A stretch of 64,000 bases of DNA, taken from the NCBI GenBank assembly GCA_035528035.1, contig DATKZI010000026.1, positions 186,001 to 250,000 of the forward strand. The letters run 5' to 3'. The stretch comes from JABLTI01 sp035528035. GTDB taxonomy: Archaea; Asgardarchaeota; Heimdallarchaeia; JABLTI01. Every line of letters begins with the position of its first letter. Position 1 is the stretch's first letter. The notes beneath the pieces are model-generated. The model was given only the letters and a program-made list of their open reading frames with translations. It was not told the DNA's origin and did no database searches. Both the position numbers and the translations under genes were made by a program. Below, piece after piece: positions 9,557 through 18,661 of the stretch.

Positions 9557-9634
9557 TGGAGCCGTTAGAGGGATTCGAACCCTCGATCTACTGATTACGA
9601 ATCAGTCGCCTTAACCGAGCTTGGCCATAACGGC
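9557..9634 (-). tRNA. tRNA-Thr (anticodon CGT)
   Basis: Read on the minus strand, the acceptor stem GCCGTTA/TAACGGC closes perfectly. The anticodon arm ACTGA-TTCGTAA-TCAGT places CGT at positions 34-36, and the T arm is GAGGG-TTCGAAT-CCCTC. The discriminator is T and the CCA end is encoded. No intron is visible. The gene stands alone. Confidence 0.95.
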
Positions 9635-9888
9635 TATTTTCATAATTTCATACGAATTATTTTTATTAATATCTTTTATTATACTATTAAAAATTATACT
9701 TTTCTTTTTAGTCTTTGAAAGATTTCCTTATCGAACACGAATCTTTTCAAACAAAGATTTATCACTTTATAATTTTTGGTAACATATTCATCCCCAAAGG
9801 TTTTAAGTATTAGTTTCACGTAAAAACGTATTACCAACTAAGAATATTTTTTATCGCAGGAAATGAACAAAAGGTGTAACTTGTAACA

Positions 9889-10047
9889 ATGAACTTAATC
9901 TCAGTAAAAATCCCAGAAACATTTCTTGAAGGTTTAGATGATTTAGTTCGTCTAGGCGTTTATCCGAGCAGGTCTGAAGCAATTAGAGTAGCAATTAGGG
10001 ACCTCCTGAGAAAGGAATTGTGGGATAGTAAGCGTCATTCTACCTAA
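9889..10047 (+). CDS. Ribbon-helix-helix (CopG/NikR-type) DNA-binding protein, 52 aa
   Basis: The small protein reads MNLISVKIPETFLEGLDDLV and continues with RLGVYPSRSEAIRVAIRDLL. This is the standard ribbon-helix-helix layout: one N-terminal beta strand and two helices with the conserved SRSEAIR turn. Such proteins dimerise and bind short repeats. Its target is unknown. It lies just ahead of the yjbQ-like gene and may control it. Confidence 0.8.
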   Translation: MNLISVKIPETFLEGLDDLVRLGVYPSRSEAIRVAIRDLLRKELWDSKRHST

Positions 10048-10123
10048 AGTAACCAAAATTATTAAGTAATTATTTAAGATAAGATTGCTAATAATTTGTC
10101 AAGTATAAAGAAGTGATAAAGAA

Positions 10124-10543
10124 ATGGTCGTCTATTCAGCAGAAATAACCTTGGATACAGAAGAAGAAATACAGATAATCGATATTACTCTTCAAGTAAG
10201 AAATATCATAAAAGACTCAGGTATAAAAAGTGGTCTTGTGAATGTTTTTAACCCTGGAGCAACAGGAGCAATTACAACCATGGAGTATGAACCTCGTTTG
10301 GTTGAAGATACTATTAATTTTATGAAAAGGATCATTCCTAAAGGTATAGGTTATCAACATGATTACCAAGATGATAATGCACATAGCCATCTGCTAGCAA
10401 GTTTATTCTCTCCAGAGATAACCGTAACTGTAGCTAATTTTGAACCCATTTTGGGAACTTATCAACAAATAGTCTTCTTTGAGCTTGATACTCGAGGTAG
10501 AGAAAGAAAAATTGCTGTAACAGTAATTGGAGATAAGAAATAG
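10124..10543 (+). CDS. YjbQ/UPF0047 family protein
   Basis: This 139-residue protein has the family landmarks: GLVNVFNPGATGAITTMEYEP near the N-terminal third, then YQHDYQDDNAHSHLLASL with the conserved His/Asp cluster, LGTYQQIVFFELD and a terminal RGRERKI. Bacterial YjbQ has weak thiamine-phosphate-synthase activity in genetic tests, and its physiological role is unsettled. It is probably cytosolic. Size is normal for the family. Confidence 0.9.
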   Translation: MVVYSAEITLDTEEEIQIIDITLQVRNIIKDSGIKSGLVNVFNPGATGAITTMEYEPRLVEDTINFMKRIIPKGIGYQHDYQDDNAHSHLLASLFSPEITVTVANFEPILGTYQQIVFFELDTRGRERKIAVTVIGDKK

Positions 10544-10608
10544 TTCTTAGATTTTCTTATCTTGCATCTTTTTTTTTATTAGCTGATCATTAAGTGTGTG
10601 TTCACCCA

Positions 10609-10818
10609 ATGTCTGAAAAAGAATTTATAGTAATTCGATGTCAAAGATGTGGTAAATATACATATGCTAAATTAAAGCAAAAAACAAGGTTTTGTAGTAG
10701 ATGTGAAAAGCAATTTACTATTAATCCCTTAGAGGTTATTTACGCAGAAAGCCATAAAAAAGCAAATATTCTAGTCAAATATAAAAATGAAGAGGAAATG
10801 AAGAAGAATAAGAAATAA
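10609..10818 (+). CDS. Small zinc-ribbon protein (DUF1922-like)
   Basis: This protein of about 69 residues has CQRCGK near the N-terminus and CSRCEK about 18 residues later, giving a CxxC...CxxC zinc ribbon followed by a Lys-rich tail. It resembles the small archaeal DUF1922 proteins. An upstream GTG in frame at 10594 would add five residues; ATG 10609 gives the cleaner family N-terminus. Function unknown, possibly nucleic-acid binding. Confidence 0.7.
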   Translation: MSEKEFIVIRCQRCGKYTYAKLKQKTRFCSRCEKQFTINPLEVIYAESHKKANILVKYKNEEEMKKNKK

Positions 10819-10933
10819 GATAAAAGTTATATTCTCGAAAATAGCACAAACAAACGGAAAAATATTTTAAACACAAATTTTTAAAAGCAATAGTCCAGAA
10901 AAAACTAGACATTAGATAAATGTGGTGTAAATC

Positions 10934-11128
10934 TTGAAACCAAGAGCATGGATGATCCTAATATTAGCTGTCGGTTCTATAGCACTTGTTATTGGGATAA
11001 TTTTACAAAGATATGAATTAATTCCCGAATATTTCAATATCTCTCCAACAAGAATTGAAGCATTCAGAAACTTCATTGAGCAATATATCAAAGGCATTCC
11101 AATTCCACCTCCCACAACGTGGTTCTAA
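10934..11128 (+). CDS. Small single-pass membrane protein next to the membrane ferredoxin
   Basis: The 64-residue product has one hydrophobic segment (MILILAVGSIALVIGIIL, residues about 7-24) followed by a short soluble part ending in IPIPPPTTWF. The start is TTG. It ends 25 bases before the iron-sulfur membrane protein on the same strand, so it may be a small partner subunit of that protein. No family recognised. Confidence 0.6.
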   Translation: MKPRAWMILILAVGSIALVIGIILQRYELIPEYFNISPTRIEAFRNFIEQYIKGIPIPPPTTWF

Positions 11129-11153
11129 ATAAACTAGTACGGAGTAAAACAAA

Positions 11154-12104
11154 ATGGGAACACGAACAGAAGATTCAAAGATAAAAACATTCAGTTTACG
11201 CGTCTTAAACGCCATGAATTCAAGGAAAGTTAGATTATTACGTTGGTTAGTACAAATTGCTTCTTTCCTCTTAGTCAATGGTGGTTTAATAGGCGTGGGT
11301 TGGACTATAGGCATTTTACCAATTAACCAACCTGGTGGAGCAACATTCACAACAATAATAGGTGGATTTGATGCTTTTCAACAATTCTTCACTGATGGAC
11401 TATTTCCGTTCTTAGTATTTGGTATAAGTTTACTAATAGGAGGCATACTTGGTAGAACCCTTTGTGGTTGGGTCTGTCCATTTGGCTTTTTCCAAGATCT
11501 ACTAAGATTAGTACCAATTAAAAAATTAAAAGTCTCTAAACCAATGAATAAAAGCTTAAGAGATATTAGAGCAGTGATCTTTTGGGCTGTAATACTTGTT
11601 GCAGGTTTTGTTGGGTATAAGGAACTAATCGGTGAAAGTATTACAGGAAACTTTGGTGCTTTTGCTAATCAACCTTGGACACCATTCAATCCAGCAGCAA
11701 CATTATTTGTAATGTTCTTCTATATGATCTTCTGGAAACAATATCCAGGAGGAGATGAAGACTTTTCAGCTGGTGATTGGAAATTTATGTTCTATTTTAG
11801 AATTGTAATATTACTTGTAGTAGTAATCATGAGTGTCTTAATACCAAGATTCTATTGTAGATATATTTGTCCAACAGGATATGCAATGGGCTTTACTGCA
11901 AAATATAGTTTAGTAGGAATCGCAAGAAATCCTGCAAGATGCACGCGATGTGGTAGTTGTGAAGATATGTGTGAAAAGAATGCTATGCAGGTACCTATTC
12001 TCGATTATTCCTACAAACGAGTAAGAGATGCTAATTGCAATAATTGTGGAAGTTGTTTAGATGCCTGCCCACACGGTGCAATTTATTTCAAATTTAAAGG
12101 ATAG
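11154..12104 (+). CDS. NapH/NosR-like membrane 4Fe-4S electron-transfer protein
   Basis: This 316-residue integral membrane protein has several transmembrane helices and two membrane-proximal CxxxCP motifs, CGWVCPFGFFQD and CRYICPTGYAMG, typical of NapH/NosR/YccM-like quinol dehydrogenases. The C-terminus carries a two-cluster ferredoxin domain: CTRCGSCEDMCEKNA and CNNCGSCLDACPHGA. Such proteins pass electrons between the quinone pool and a redox partner. No terminal reductase lies beside it, so the electron acceptor is unknown. Confidence 0.85.
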   Translation: MGTRTEDSKIKTFSLRVLNAMNSRKVRLLRWLVQIASFLLVNGGLIGVGWTIGILPINQPGGATFTTIIGGFDAFQQFFTDGLFPFLVFGISLLIGGILGRTLCGWVCPFGFFQDLLRLVPIKKLKVSKPMNKSLRDIRAVIFWAVILVAGFVGYKELIGESITGNFGAFANQPWTPFNPAATLFVMFFYMIFWKQYPGGDEDFSAGDWKFMFYFRIVILLVVVIMSVLIPRFYCRYICPTGYAMGFTAKYSLVGIARNPARCTRCGSCEDMCEKNAMQVPILDYSYKRVRDANCNNCGSCLDACPHGAIYFKFKG

Positions 12105-12193
12105 ACTTTCAAAATTATGAAGGTATATCTTTTTTCCTTTTCTTTTACAATAAAATAACAAAATAATTTTAGATTAGTTTTTTTATCTTCAAT

Positions 12194-12952
12194 ATGAGTA
12201 AAATGATTTCAGAAATTGAGGATGCAGCACTTCTTGTAAAAAAGGCTTTTCAAAGTAAGAGTATTACTTCCTATGTTTTAACTGGTGCAGGTTTATCCAA
12301 AGGTTCTAACATACCTACTTTCAGAGGAGAAGATGGATTGTGGGAAAAATACAAATTCGAGGAAGTAGCAACAAAAAAAGCATGGCAAAAAAATCCCGAA
12401 AAACTTTGGTTCTTTTATGCTGATGGAATAGATCTCATCCTTAAAGCACAACCAAATCCAGCCCATTATGCTATTACTGATTTAGAAACAAATGGCTACT
12501 GTGATTATATCGTTACCCAGAACGCTGATGGTTTACATCAAAAAGCTGGTTCAAAAAACGTTTTAGAAATTCATGGCAATATTACACATGTTCGTTGTAC
12601 AAAATGTAACAAAATAAAAGAATTCATTGAGCTACCAAAAATAGTCCCCCCTATATGTGATTGTGGTGGAATGTTTAGACCTGATGTAGTTTTATTTGAT
12701 GAAATATTACCTCACAAATTAATTGAGAAGGCATATAATGTCGCAAAAAAAGCAAAATTAGTAATTATCGTTGGCACTAGCGCAGAAGTAATGCCAGCAG
12801 CATATTTACCAATTTTATCAAAACAAAACAAAGCACAAATTTTAGTATTTAATACTGAAAAAACAGAACATACAACAGTTGCAGATATTTTCATACAAGG
12901 AAAATGTGAAGAAACTTTACCATTATTCGTGAAAAAATTGCTCGAAGTATAA
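12194..12952 (+). CDS. Sir2-family NAD-dependent protein deacylase
   Basis: This 252-residue sirtuin has a complete motif set: TGAGLSKGSNIPTFRG for NAD binding, TQNADGLHQKAG, LEIHGN with the catalytic His, the zinc-binding CTKC and CDCGG cysteines, RPDVVLFDE, and VGTSAEVMPAA. It removes acyl groups from lysines using NAD. In archaea a known target class is chromatin or DNA-binding proteins. The start is the ATG at 12194. The gene stands alone between the ferredoxin and nop5. Confidence 0.95.
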   Translation: MSKMISEIEDAALLVKKAFQSKSITSYVLTGAGLSKGSNIPTFRGEDGLWEKYKFEEVATKKAWQKNPEKLWFFYADGIDLILKAQPNPAHYAITDLETNGYCDYIVTQNADGLHQKAGSKNVLEIHGNITHVRCTKCNKIKEFIELPKIVPPICDCGGMFRPDVVLFDEILPHKLIEKAYNVAKKAKLVIIVGTSAEVMPAAYLPILSKQNKAQILVFNTEKTEHTTVADIFIQGKCEETLPLFVKKLLEV

Positions 12953-13042
12953 GAGGAGAACAAAAACTAATTATATCCCTAGTATCGGAATATTTACATC
13001 TGAGTATTTAATCAAAGTTATCTGAAGCTTGGAGAAATAAAA

Positions 13043-14272
13043 ATGAAAATTCATCTCGTAGTAACATTAGCAGGAGCCTTTGCATTAGATGATGAAGGGA
13101 ACATAATTAATACAAGGCCATTTAAGTTAATTCCTAAAGAAGTCGCTAAAAAAATTAATGATATAAGACAAGGTATTTTGCCGAAAGAATTAGATGAGAT
13201 TATTAAAGAGCATAAACAAGATGAATTTGTAGTTCAGAATGCTAATTTGGGTCATATTCTTCAAGGTATGGGATACCAAGTGAATTTCGAATTTCAAGAC
13301 CAAATTATAGCTAATTTTCATAAAGATATCGTTAATAATTTATTGAATATGGGTTTTATCAAAAAAGAAGAGGAATACATCAAATATCTTCATACCACAA
13401 CGATTCTCATAACAAAAGAAAAAGTAAGACAAGCCGCAGATAAGCGAGATAGATTAATTGTTCATGCAATAGAAACGATTGATGATGTTGATAAAACATT
13501 AAACCTATTTTCAAATCGTTTGCGTGAGTTCTATGGCATGCATTTTCCTGAATTAGTAGATGCGATAGAAAATCATTACACTTTCGCAAAAATAGTTGGT
13601 GTTACTGGTAATAAATCAAATATTGACAAGAAATTACTAGTTGAAGAAATCAATTTACCTGAGGATAAAGCAGAAACGATTCTGGCTGATCGTGAAACCA
13701 CTATGGGTTCAAATCTATTAGAACAAGATATAATGATAATTCAAGATCAAGCAAAAATAGTTGTTGACCTTTATCAAAGAAGGCAATCATTGGAAAAATG
13801 GATGGAAGAAGCAATGAAAACAGTTGCTCCTAATATCTGCGGAGTGATCAATCCCTTATTGGGTGCTCGACTTATCTCTCTAGCAGGAAGTCTAAAAGAT
13901 CTTGCGTTAAGTCCATCAAGTAAAATTCAGGTTTTAGGAGCAGAAAAAGCTCTTTATCGAACAATAAAAACTGGTGCACCACCACCAAAACATGGTATAA
14001 TATTTCAAGATCCTAGACTTAATCAATCAAAATGGTGGCAGAGAGGAAAGATAGCTCGAGTTCTTTCAGGGCGTATATCCATTGCTTCACGTATGGATTA
14101 TTTTGAAGCTGAAGATAGATCAGTATTGTTTGCAAAAGAAATCACTGAGAAAATTAATGATGTTTTGGAAAAATATCCTGACCCACCAAAAGGTCAACCA
14201 AAACAATACCCGAAAAAACCCCAAATGGGTCCACCAAATAGAAGGAAAGCTCCACCTAAAAGGAGAAATTGA
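13043..14272 (+). CDS. nop5: Nop5 (Nop56/58-like) core protein of box C/D RNPs
   Basis: The 409-residue protein has an N-terminal fibrillarin-interacting domain, a central coiled coil (about residues 130-250), and the Nop domain with LLGARLISLAGSLKDLALSPSS and GAPPPKHGIIF that binds L7Ae-RNA. It ends in a Lys/Pro/Arg-rich tail as in many Nop5 proteins. It scaffolds fibrillarin and L7Ae on guide RNAs for 2'-O-methylation of rRNA and tRNA. It is followed after 13 bases by fibrillarin, the conserved archaeal pair. Confidence 0.97.
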   Translation: MKIHLVVTLAGAFALDDEGNIINTRPFKLIPKEVAKKINDIRQGILPKELDEIIKEHKQDEFVVQNANLGHILQGMGYQVNFEFQDQIIANFHKDIVNNLLNMGFIKKEEEYIKYLHTTTILITKEKVRQAADKRDRLIVHAIETIDDVDKTLNLFSNRLREFYGMHFPELVDAIENHYTFAKIVGVTGNKSNIDKKLLVEEINLPEDKAETILADRETTMGSNLLEQDIMIIQDQAKIVVDLYQRRQSLEKWMEEAMKTVAPNICGVINPLLGARLISLAGSLKDLALSPSSKIQVLGAEKALYRTIKTGAPPPKHGIIFQDPRLNQSKWWQRGKIARVLSGRISIASRMDYFEAEDRSVLFAKEITEKINDVLEKYPDPPKGQPKQYPKKPQMGPPNRRKAPPKRRN

Positions 14273-14285
14273 GGCGATATGATAA

Positions 14286-14972
14286 ATGAATGTAGACAAG
14301 TACAAATCGTTTAAGGAAATTTATAATGTAATCTTTCCAGATAATAGCAGAAAAATTGCTACAAGAAATTTTACTCCTGGATTGAAAGTTTATGGAGAAG
14401 AATTAATTACAGTAAAAAATGTAGAATATCGTCTCTGGGATCCAACAAGGTCAAAATTAGCAGCAGCTTTAGTAAAAGGATTAAAATTCAATCCAATCGT
14501 ACCAGGGTGTAAGGTTTTGTATTTAGGCGCTGCTTCAGGTACAACACCTAGTCATGTTTCTGATATAATTGGTGTTAAAGGATTTCTCTTTTGTGTTGAA
14601 TTTTCTCCAAGGTCAACTCGAGATTTAGTATTCTTATGTGAAAAAAGAGAAAATATGGTTCCTATTCTTGATGATGCTCGTTACCCTAAAAATTATGAGT
14701 TTTTAGTAGATAAAGTAGATGTTGTTTACTGTGATGTTGCTCAACCTGATCAAGCAAAAATTATTGCTGATAATGCTCATACATTCCTAAAAAGAGGAGG
14801 ATATCTCCTATTGGCAATTAAAGCAAGAAGTATTAGTTCAACTAAGAATCCTTCAGTTGTCTATAAACAACAGATGGAAATCTTGGAAGAAGAAGGATAT
14901 GAAATCTTAGAAGCTGTTGATTTACATCCACTCGAGAAGGACCATGCAATGATCCTTGCAAAGTTACCTTAG
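14286..14972 (+). CDS. flpA: Fibrillarin-like rRNA/tRNA 2'-O-methyltransferase
   Basis: This 228-residue catalytic subunit of the box C/D RNP has YRLWDPTRSKLAAAL, the SAM-binding VLYLGAASGTTPSHVSD, FCVEFSPRSTRDL, DDARYP, VDVVYCDVAQPDQ and LLLAIKARSI in canonical order. Archaeal fibrillarins lack the eukaryotic Gly/Arg-rich N-terminus, as here. It sits directly behind nop5 in a two-gene operon. Confidence 0.97.
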   Translation: MNVDKYKSFKEIYNVIFPDNSRKIATRNFTPGLKVYGEELITVKNVEYRLWDPTRSKLAAALVKGLKFNPIVPGCKVLYLGAASGTTPSHVSDIIGVKGFLFCVEFSPRSTRDLVFLCEKRENMVPILDDARYPKNYEFLVDKVDVVYCDVAQPDQAKIIADNAHTFLKRGGYLLLAIKARSISSTKNPSVVYKQQMEILEEEGYEILEAVDLHPLEKDHAMILAKLP

Positions 14973-15080
14973 TAAAAGTTTTTCATCAACAAAAGAACTA
15001 ATAAACACAAATGTTATCATTAAATAATAGCTCCAAGAGAATCTATTCAAATCCTAAAGATAAATTAGGAGTTTGACACA

Positions 15081-15956
15081 TTGAAGTTACGAAAGAATCC
15101 CTTATTAAAAATAATTAAAAACAGAAAAGCTGTATCTGAAATATTAGCTGCAATAATGATGATTTTTATGTTCATAGCAGCAATAGGGGTAGTTTGGGCT
15201 TGGCTCTTTCCAGCCTATCAACGTTTTCAAACAACAAATACAATTAATAGTGTAAATTCGTATATGTTAAGAGTGGATGAAACATTTTATGATATCTATG
15301 GAGAAGGTGTTGGTTCAACAAAGGCTGTGAGAATGGATCCAAGTTATGGAACTTTCATTTATGAATCGGGTAGGAATGTCAGTGTAAGATTTTCCGATGC
15401 AGGAACTACTTTTAGTGATACTTATACTCTAACTGATCTTGGAAGATTTTCTTATACTTTGAATAATCGTCGTGGAGTTATGATAAACGAAGGCGACCAT
15501 AAATATCTGAAGGGACCATCAACTCAAAAGGTGTTTTTCGTTAATGGTTCGGCAGACGGGGTAGTTTACCAAGGACTAACTAATTTGACACTTTTACGTC
15601 CAGCAGAAAAAAGTATGAAAATGGAGTTAGAATACCGGGTAAGAATTTATACATGGTTTGACCAAACAAACAATGTTTTATCAATAACAGTTAATATTAT
15701 ACAAATAGATATTAAAGCAACAGATTTTTCATTCTTTAGTTATAATACCTTGAAAATTAATTATAACAGCTCTAGAACAGTTTACAGTACAACTACTAAT
15801 GTAGCAACAGATTTCTATGTTGATGGATCAATAGATTCACAAAGTTTTATTCCCATTGAACGACCTTTGTTGTTTAATAAACCGAGTTCTGTTGTAAATT
15901 ATGACGTAAATATAGAAATAGTTGTCAATCAATTCTTGTTATGGGTTGGTGGATAA
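15081..15956 (+). CDS. Archaeal type IV pilin-like surface protein
   Basis: The N-terminus has a basic stretch, then NRKAVSEILAAIMMIFMFIAAIG. This is a class III (prepilin-type) signal in which the peptidase would cut before AVSE and leave a hydrophobic assembly helix. The remaining 240 residues are beta-rich with several NxS/T sites, consistent with an exposed pseudopilin or filament subunit. The start is TTG with AGGAG nine bases upstream. No archaellum or pilus motor genes adjoin it, so assembly genes must be elsewhere. Confidence 0.7.
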   Translation: MKLRKNPLLKIIKNRKAVSEILAAIMMIFMFIAAIGVVWAWLFPAYQRFQTTNTINSVNSYMLRVDETFYDIYGEGVGSTKAVRMDPSYGTFIYESGRNVSVRFSDAGTTFSDTYTLTDLGRFSYTLNNRRGVMINEGDHKYLKGPSTQKVFFVNGSADGVVYQGLTNLTLLRPAEKSMKMELEYRVRIYTWFDQTNNVLSITVNIIQIDIKATDFSFFSYNTLKINYNSSRTVYSTTTNVATDFYVDGSIDSQSFIPIERPLLFNKPSSVVNYDVNIEIVVNQFLLWVGG

Positions 15957-16059
15957 AAAACATTCTAATAAAAGTTATATCTTTACAATGCTAACTTTTA
16001 AATACAAGCAATTAATGCAGAAATACAACTGCAGAGAAAAAACTGGAGTCTTGTACACA

Positions 16060-16368
16060 ATGGTTAAAATACCCGCAAAAATGCGTACCTACTGCAAAAA
16101 GTGCAACAAACATACATTACAGACTGTTCGTCAAGAAAAAGGTGGACGACGTGGTAGTGGTCTTGTTCTAGGTACTAGAAGAGCAAATAGACACAAGAAA
16201 GGATCTGGAAACAAAGGTAGATATTCCAAGAAAGCTATTAGTCAATCAAAGATGGCTTCAAAAACATCACAAAAAGTTGATTTGCGTTTAACCTGTGAAA
16301 AATGTAAGGCTACTTGGGTACGAACATATCCTCGTGCAAGAGCAGTTGAAATTGTAAAGACAACCTAA
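16060..16368 (+). CDS. rpl44e: 50S ribosomal protein L44e
   Basis: The 102-residue basic protein reads MVKIPAKMRTYCKKCNKHTL and continues through GRRGSGLVLGTRRANRHKKG to a C-terminal LTCEKCKATWVR. The two CxxC pairs form the zinc site of L44e. The ATG at 16060 fits the family start and follows GGAG; longer upstream frames add unrelated residues. In many archaea rps27e follows, but here the next gene is a PAC2 protein. Confidence 0.95.
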   Translation: MVKIPAKMRTYCKKCNKHTLQTVRQEKGGRRGSGLVLGTRRANRHKKGSGNKGRYSKKAISQSKMASKTSQKVDLRLTCEKCKATWVRTYPRARAVEIVKTT

Positions 16369-16505
16369 ACTTCAATTTCTTTCTCATTTTTCATTATCAT
16401 CTCTTATTTTTCAAATGAATTTAGGTATTACTTTAGTTTCTCAAAGTTAGTCATTATATTAAAGTAAGTCTATAAGGTGTTATAGAAGAATAACTTGTGA
16501 GAATT

Positions 16506-17294
16506 ATGAGCCAAAATAATCTTAATATTATTACTAAAATAGAAAAAGAACATAAACTGAAAAACGGTGTTTTAATACAATGCTTTCCTGGGCAAGGATT
16601 GGTTGGTAGAATAGCAGGAATGCAATTAATAGAATATTTTAATGCAAAAGAAGACGCTAAAATTTATTCAAGTCATTTTCCTCATTTGGTAATTTTTAAT
16701 GGTAATTTAGGTAAACTTGTTCATGGTGAACTATGGGTGATTGAATCAACGACTCCTCCTATAGTGGTATTGACTGGTGAAAGTCAACCTCAAGAGGGAC
16801 CTCAGGGGATGTTTGAAGTATTAATTACTGCTTTAGATATAGCTATAAATTGGGGTGTAACAAAGGTAGTAGCAATTGGTGGGTTCAGACCTGCTGATAT
16901 AGAGAAAACAGCTGAAGTAACTGGTTTTGCTTATAGTGAAAAAGATACTAAAACACTCAAGCAGAATAAAATAGACTTGTTTACCGAAGGTAGAGTAAGC
17001 GGAGCTGTTGGAGTATTAACAGCTTTAGCAGCCGAAAGAGGATTAGAATCATTTGGAATAATGGGTAAGGTTAGACCTAGTGAACAAGCACCTGCTGCTT
17101 TTGGTGTAGATCCTATTGCATCAAAGAATGTCTTGAAAGCATTGAAAGATCTTTTAGGTTTTGATATGGACTTAACAAAAATGGATGAAATGATTTCTGA
17201 AATAGAAGAATCAGAAGCAAATGCTATGAAAGCAATTGAAGACCTAAATAGAACACAAGGTCAAAGAAGCGATAGAAGGAATTATTATTTATAG
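16506..17294 (+). CDS. PAC2-family (proteasome assembly chaperone-like) protein
   Basis: This protein of about 262 residues has FPGQGLVGRIAGMQLIEYF near the N-terminus, FPHLVIFN, a VVAIGGF strand and GRVSGAVGVLTALAAERG, all typical of archaeal PAC2-like (DUF75/PF09754) proteins. Eukaryotic PAC2 helps assemble the proteasome alpha ring; the archaeal role is untested. GTG 16497 and ATG 16506 are both possible, and ATG fits the family better. A bidirectional hairpin follows. Confidence 0.88.
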   Translation: MSQNNLNIITKIEKEHKLKNGVLIQCFPGQGLVGRIAGMQLIEYFNAKEDAKIYSSHFPHLVIFNGNLGKLVHGELWVIESTTPPIVVLTGESQPQEGPQGMFEVLITALDIAINWGVTKVVAIGGFRPADIEKTAEVTGFAYSEKDTKTLKQNKIDLFTEGRVSGAVGVLTALAAERGLESFGIMGKVRPSEQAPAAFGVDPIASKNVLKALKDLLGFDMDLTKMDEMISEIEESEANAMKAIEDLNRTQGQRSDRRNYYL

Positions 17295-17300
17295 AAGAAG

Positions 17301-17322
17301 TATTTGAGAAAAATCTCAAATA
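17301..17322. terminator. Bidirectional terminator hairpin
   Basis: TATTTGAGA-AAAA-TCTCAAATA is a perfect 9-bp stem, extended outward by TAGAAG/CTTCTA at 17292-17297 and 17325-17330. It lies between the convergent PAC2 and Mrp genes and is flanked by A/T runs that suit termination in both directions. Confidence 0.65.
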
Positions 17323-17343
17323 AACTTCTATTTATTAATTAAA

Positions 17344-18183
17344 TTAATGCTTATTTAATTCGAGTAAATTATCAATTATTTTTTCAAAAATTTCTCTAGA
17401 TTTACCTTCTACAGCAACAATTGGTTTTCCTTCATCTGCTAGAGGAACAATCTTAGGATCAAGTGGTATTGCCCCTAAGAAAGGTATCTTTAATTCCTCT
17501 GCTGCTTTCTTACCGCCATCTTTGCTAAAAATATTTACTTCTTGATTGCAATGAGGACAAACAAAACCACTCATATTCTCAATTATTCCTAAAACTTTCA
17601 TACCAACTTTTTCTACAAAACTAATAGATTTTATAACATCAAGTAATGCTACTTCTTGAGGAGTTGTTACAATTATTACTCCATCTGCTTTTGGAATCAT
17701 TTGAGCAACACTAAGAGGTTCATCACTAGTTCCAGGTGGTAGATCGATAATCAAATAGTCTAAATGACCCCATTTAACATCACCTAGGAATTGGTTAATA
17801 GCACCCATTTTAAGTGGACCTCTCCAGATTACTGCATCTGCTTTATTTTCTAATAAGAATTCCATGGAAATTACTTTTACACCAAAAGTAGATTCTATCG
17901 GAATGATTTTCTTTTGTTCTGAATCGAAATCTGGGTGTTCATTTTCCAAACCAAGCATTTTTGGTACATTAGGACCTGTAATATCAGCATCCAAAATACC
18001 AACCGAAAATCCTCGTTTAGCTAAGGCTGTAGCTATATTTATTGCAACGGTTGTCTTTCCTACTCCTCCTTTCCCACTTGCTACAACGAAAACATGATCA
18101 ATGTCTTTTAGAGCAGCCATTATCTTTGCTTTAAGTGGATCAATACTGGGAACACCAGTTGGCATTTTTACTTTTTCATTCAT
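17344..18183 (-). CDS. Mrp/NBP35-family Fe-S cluster carrier ATPase
   Basis: This 279-residue MinD/Mrp-type P-loop NTPase has the deviant Walker A VASGKGGVGKTTVAINIA at residues about 33-50, switch motif GILDADITGPNVPKML, YLIIDLPPGTSDEPL, and CPHCN near residue 210 for binding the bridging cluster. It assembles or transfers Fe-S clusters in the cytosol. It lies downstream of the DsrEFH genes on the same strand, but a hairpin terminator separates them. Confidence 0.93.
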   Translation of the reverse strand: MNEKVKMPTGVPSIDPLKAKIMAALKDIDHVFVVASGKGGVGKTTVAINIATALAKRGFSVGILDADITGPNVPKMLGLENEHPDFDSEQKKIIPIESTFGVKVISMEFLLENKADAVIWRGPLKMGAINQFLGDVKWGHLDYLIIDLPPGTSDEPLSVAQMIPKADGVIIVTTPQEVALLDVIKSISFVEKVGMKVLGIIENMSGFVCPHCNQEVNIFSKDGGKKAAEELKIPFLGAIPLDPKIVPLADEGKPIVAVEGKSREIFEKIIDNLLELNKH

Positions 18184-18268
18184 TATTAAACCTTCAATTA
18201 TTATCCACTAAAAAGCTTCATTCTTTTTTCTTTTAAAAGTGACTGATGATTTGTTAAAGAATAAAAGA

Positions 18269-18300
18269 AAGACTGAATTAGAAAATTAACCTTCAGTCTT
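18269..18300 (-). terminator. Terminator of the DsrE-F-H operon
   Basis: AAGACTGAA and TTCAGTCTT are perfect 9-bp arms separated by 14 bases. On the minus strand the stem is followed by TCTTTTATTCTTT, as expected for the end of the three-gene sulfur-relay operon. Confidence 0.65.
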
Positions 18301-18316
18301 ATATTAAGAAAAACAA

Positions 18317-18646
18317 TTAACACCAAGTTATCACTTTATCATATTGATCCATAATAATGGATATTGCTTCATCATAATTTACCTGTTTTATTCCAGGATG
18401 AACATTTTCCGTAAAGATGCCACGAGCTTCTAAATCTTCCTTAACAGCAAAGATGATCATGCCATTATTAGCAGCTTCAGCAATAATGTTCTGACCACCC
18501 TTCCAGCAAGCAAGAGTACTATCTTGAATGAGTAGAATGCCAATTTCGACTCCTTTATTCATTTGAGCTTTTGTGATATCAAGAAGTGTACTTTGAGCTG
18601 CACAAGTATAGATGCTTTTAGAAGTTATATAAAGTACTTTTGTCAT
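18317..18646 (-). CDS. DsrH/TusB-like sulfur-relay protein
   Basis: This protein of about 109 residues has KVLYITSKSIYTC, GILLIQDSTLACW, AVKEDLEARGI and a terminal VITW, as in TusB/DsrH. TusB forms the TusBCD hexamer that relays persulfide sulfur. The start is the ATG at 18646, preceded by GGAGG at seven bases; a longer frame begins at the previous ATG. It is the last gene of the DsrE-F-H order. Confidence 0.85.
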   Translation of the reverse strand: MTKVLYITSKSIYTCAAQSTLLDITKAQMNKGVEIGILLIQDSTLACWKGGQNIIAEAANNGMIIFAVKEDLEARGIFTENVHPGIKQVNYDEAISIIMDQYDKVITWC

Positions 18647-18661
18647 TAATCTAACCTCCAT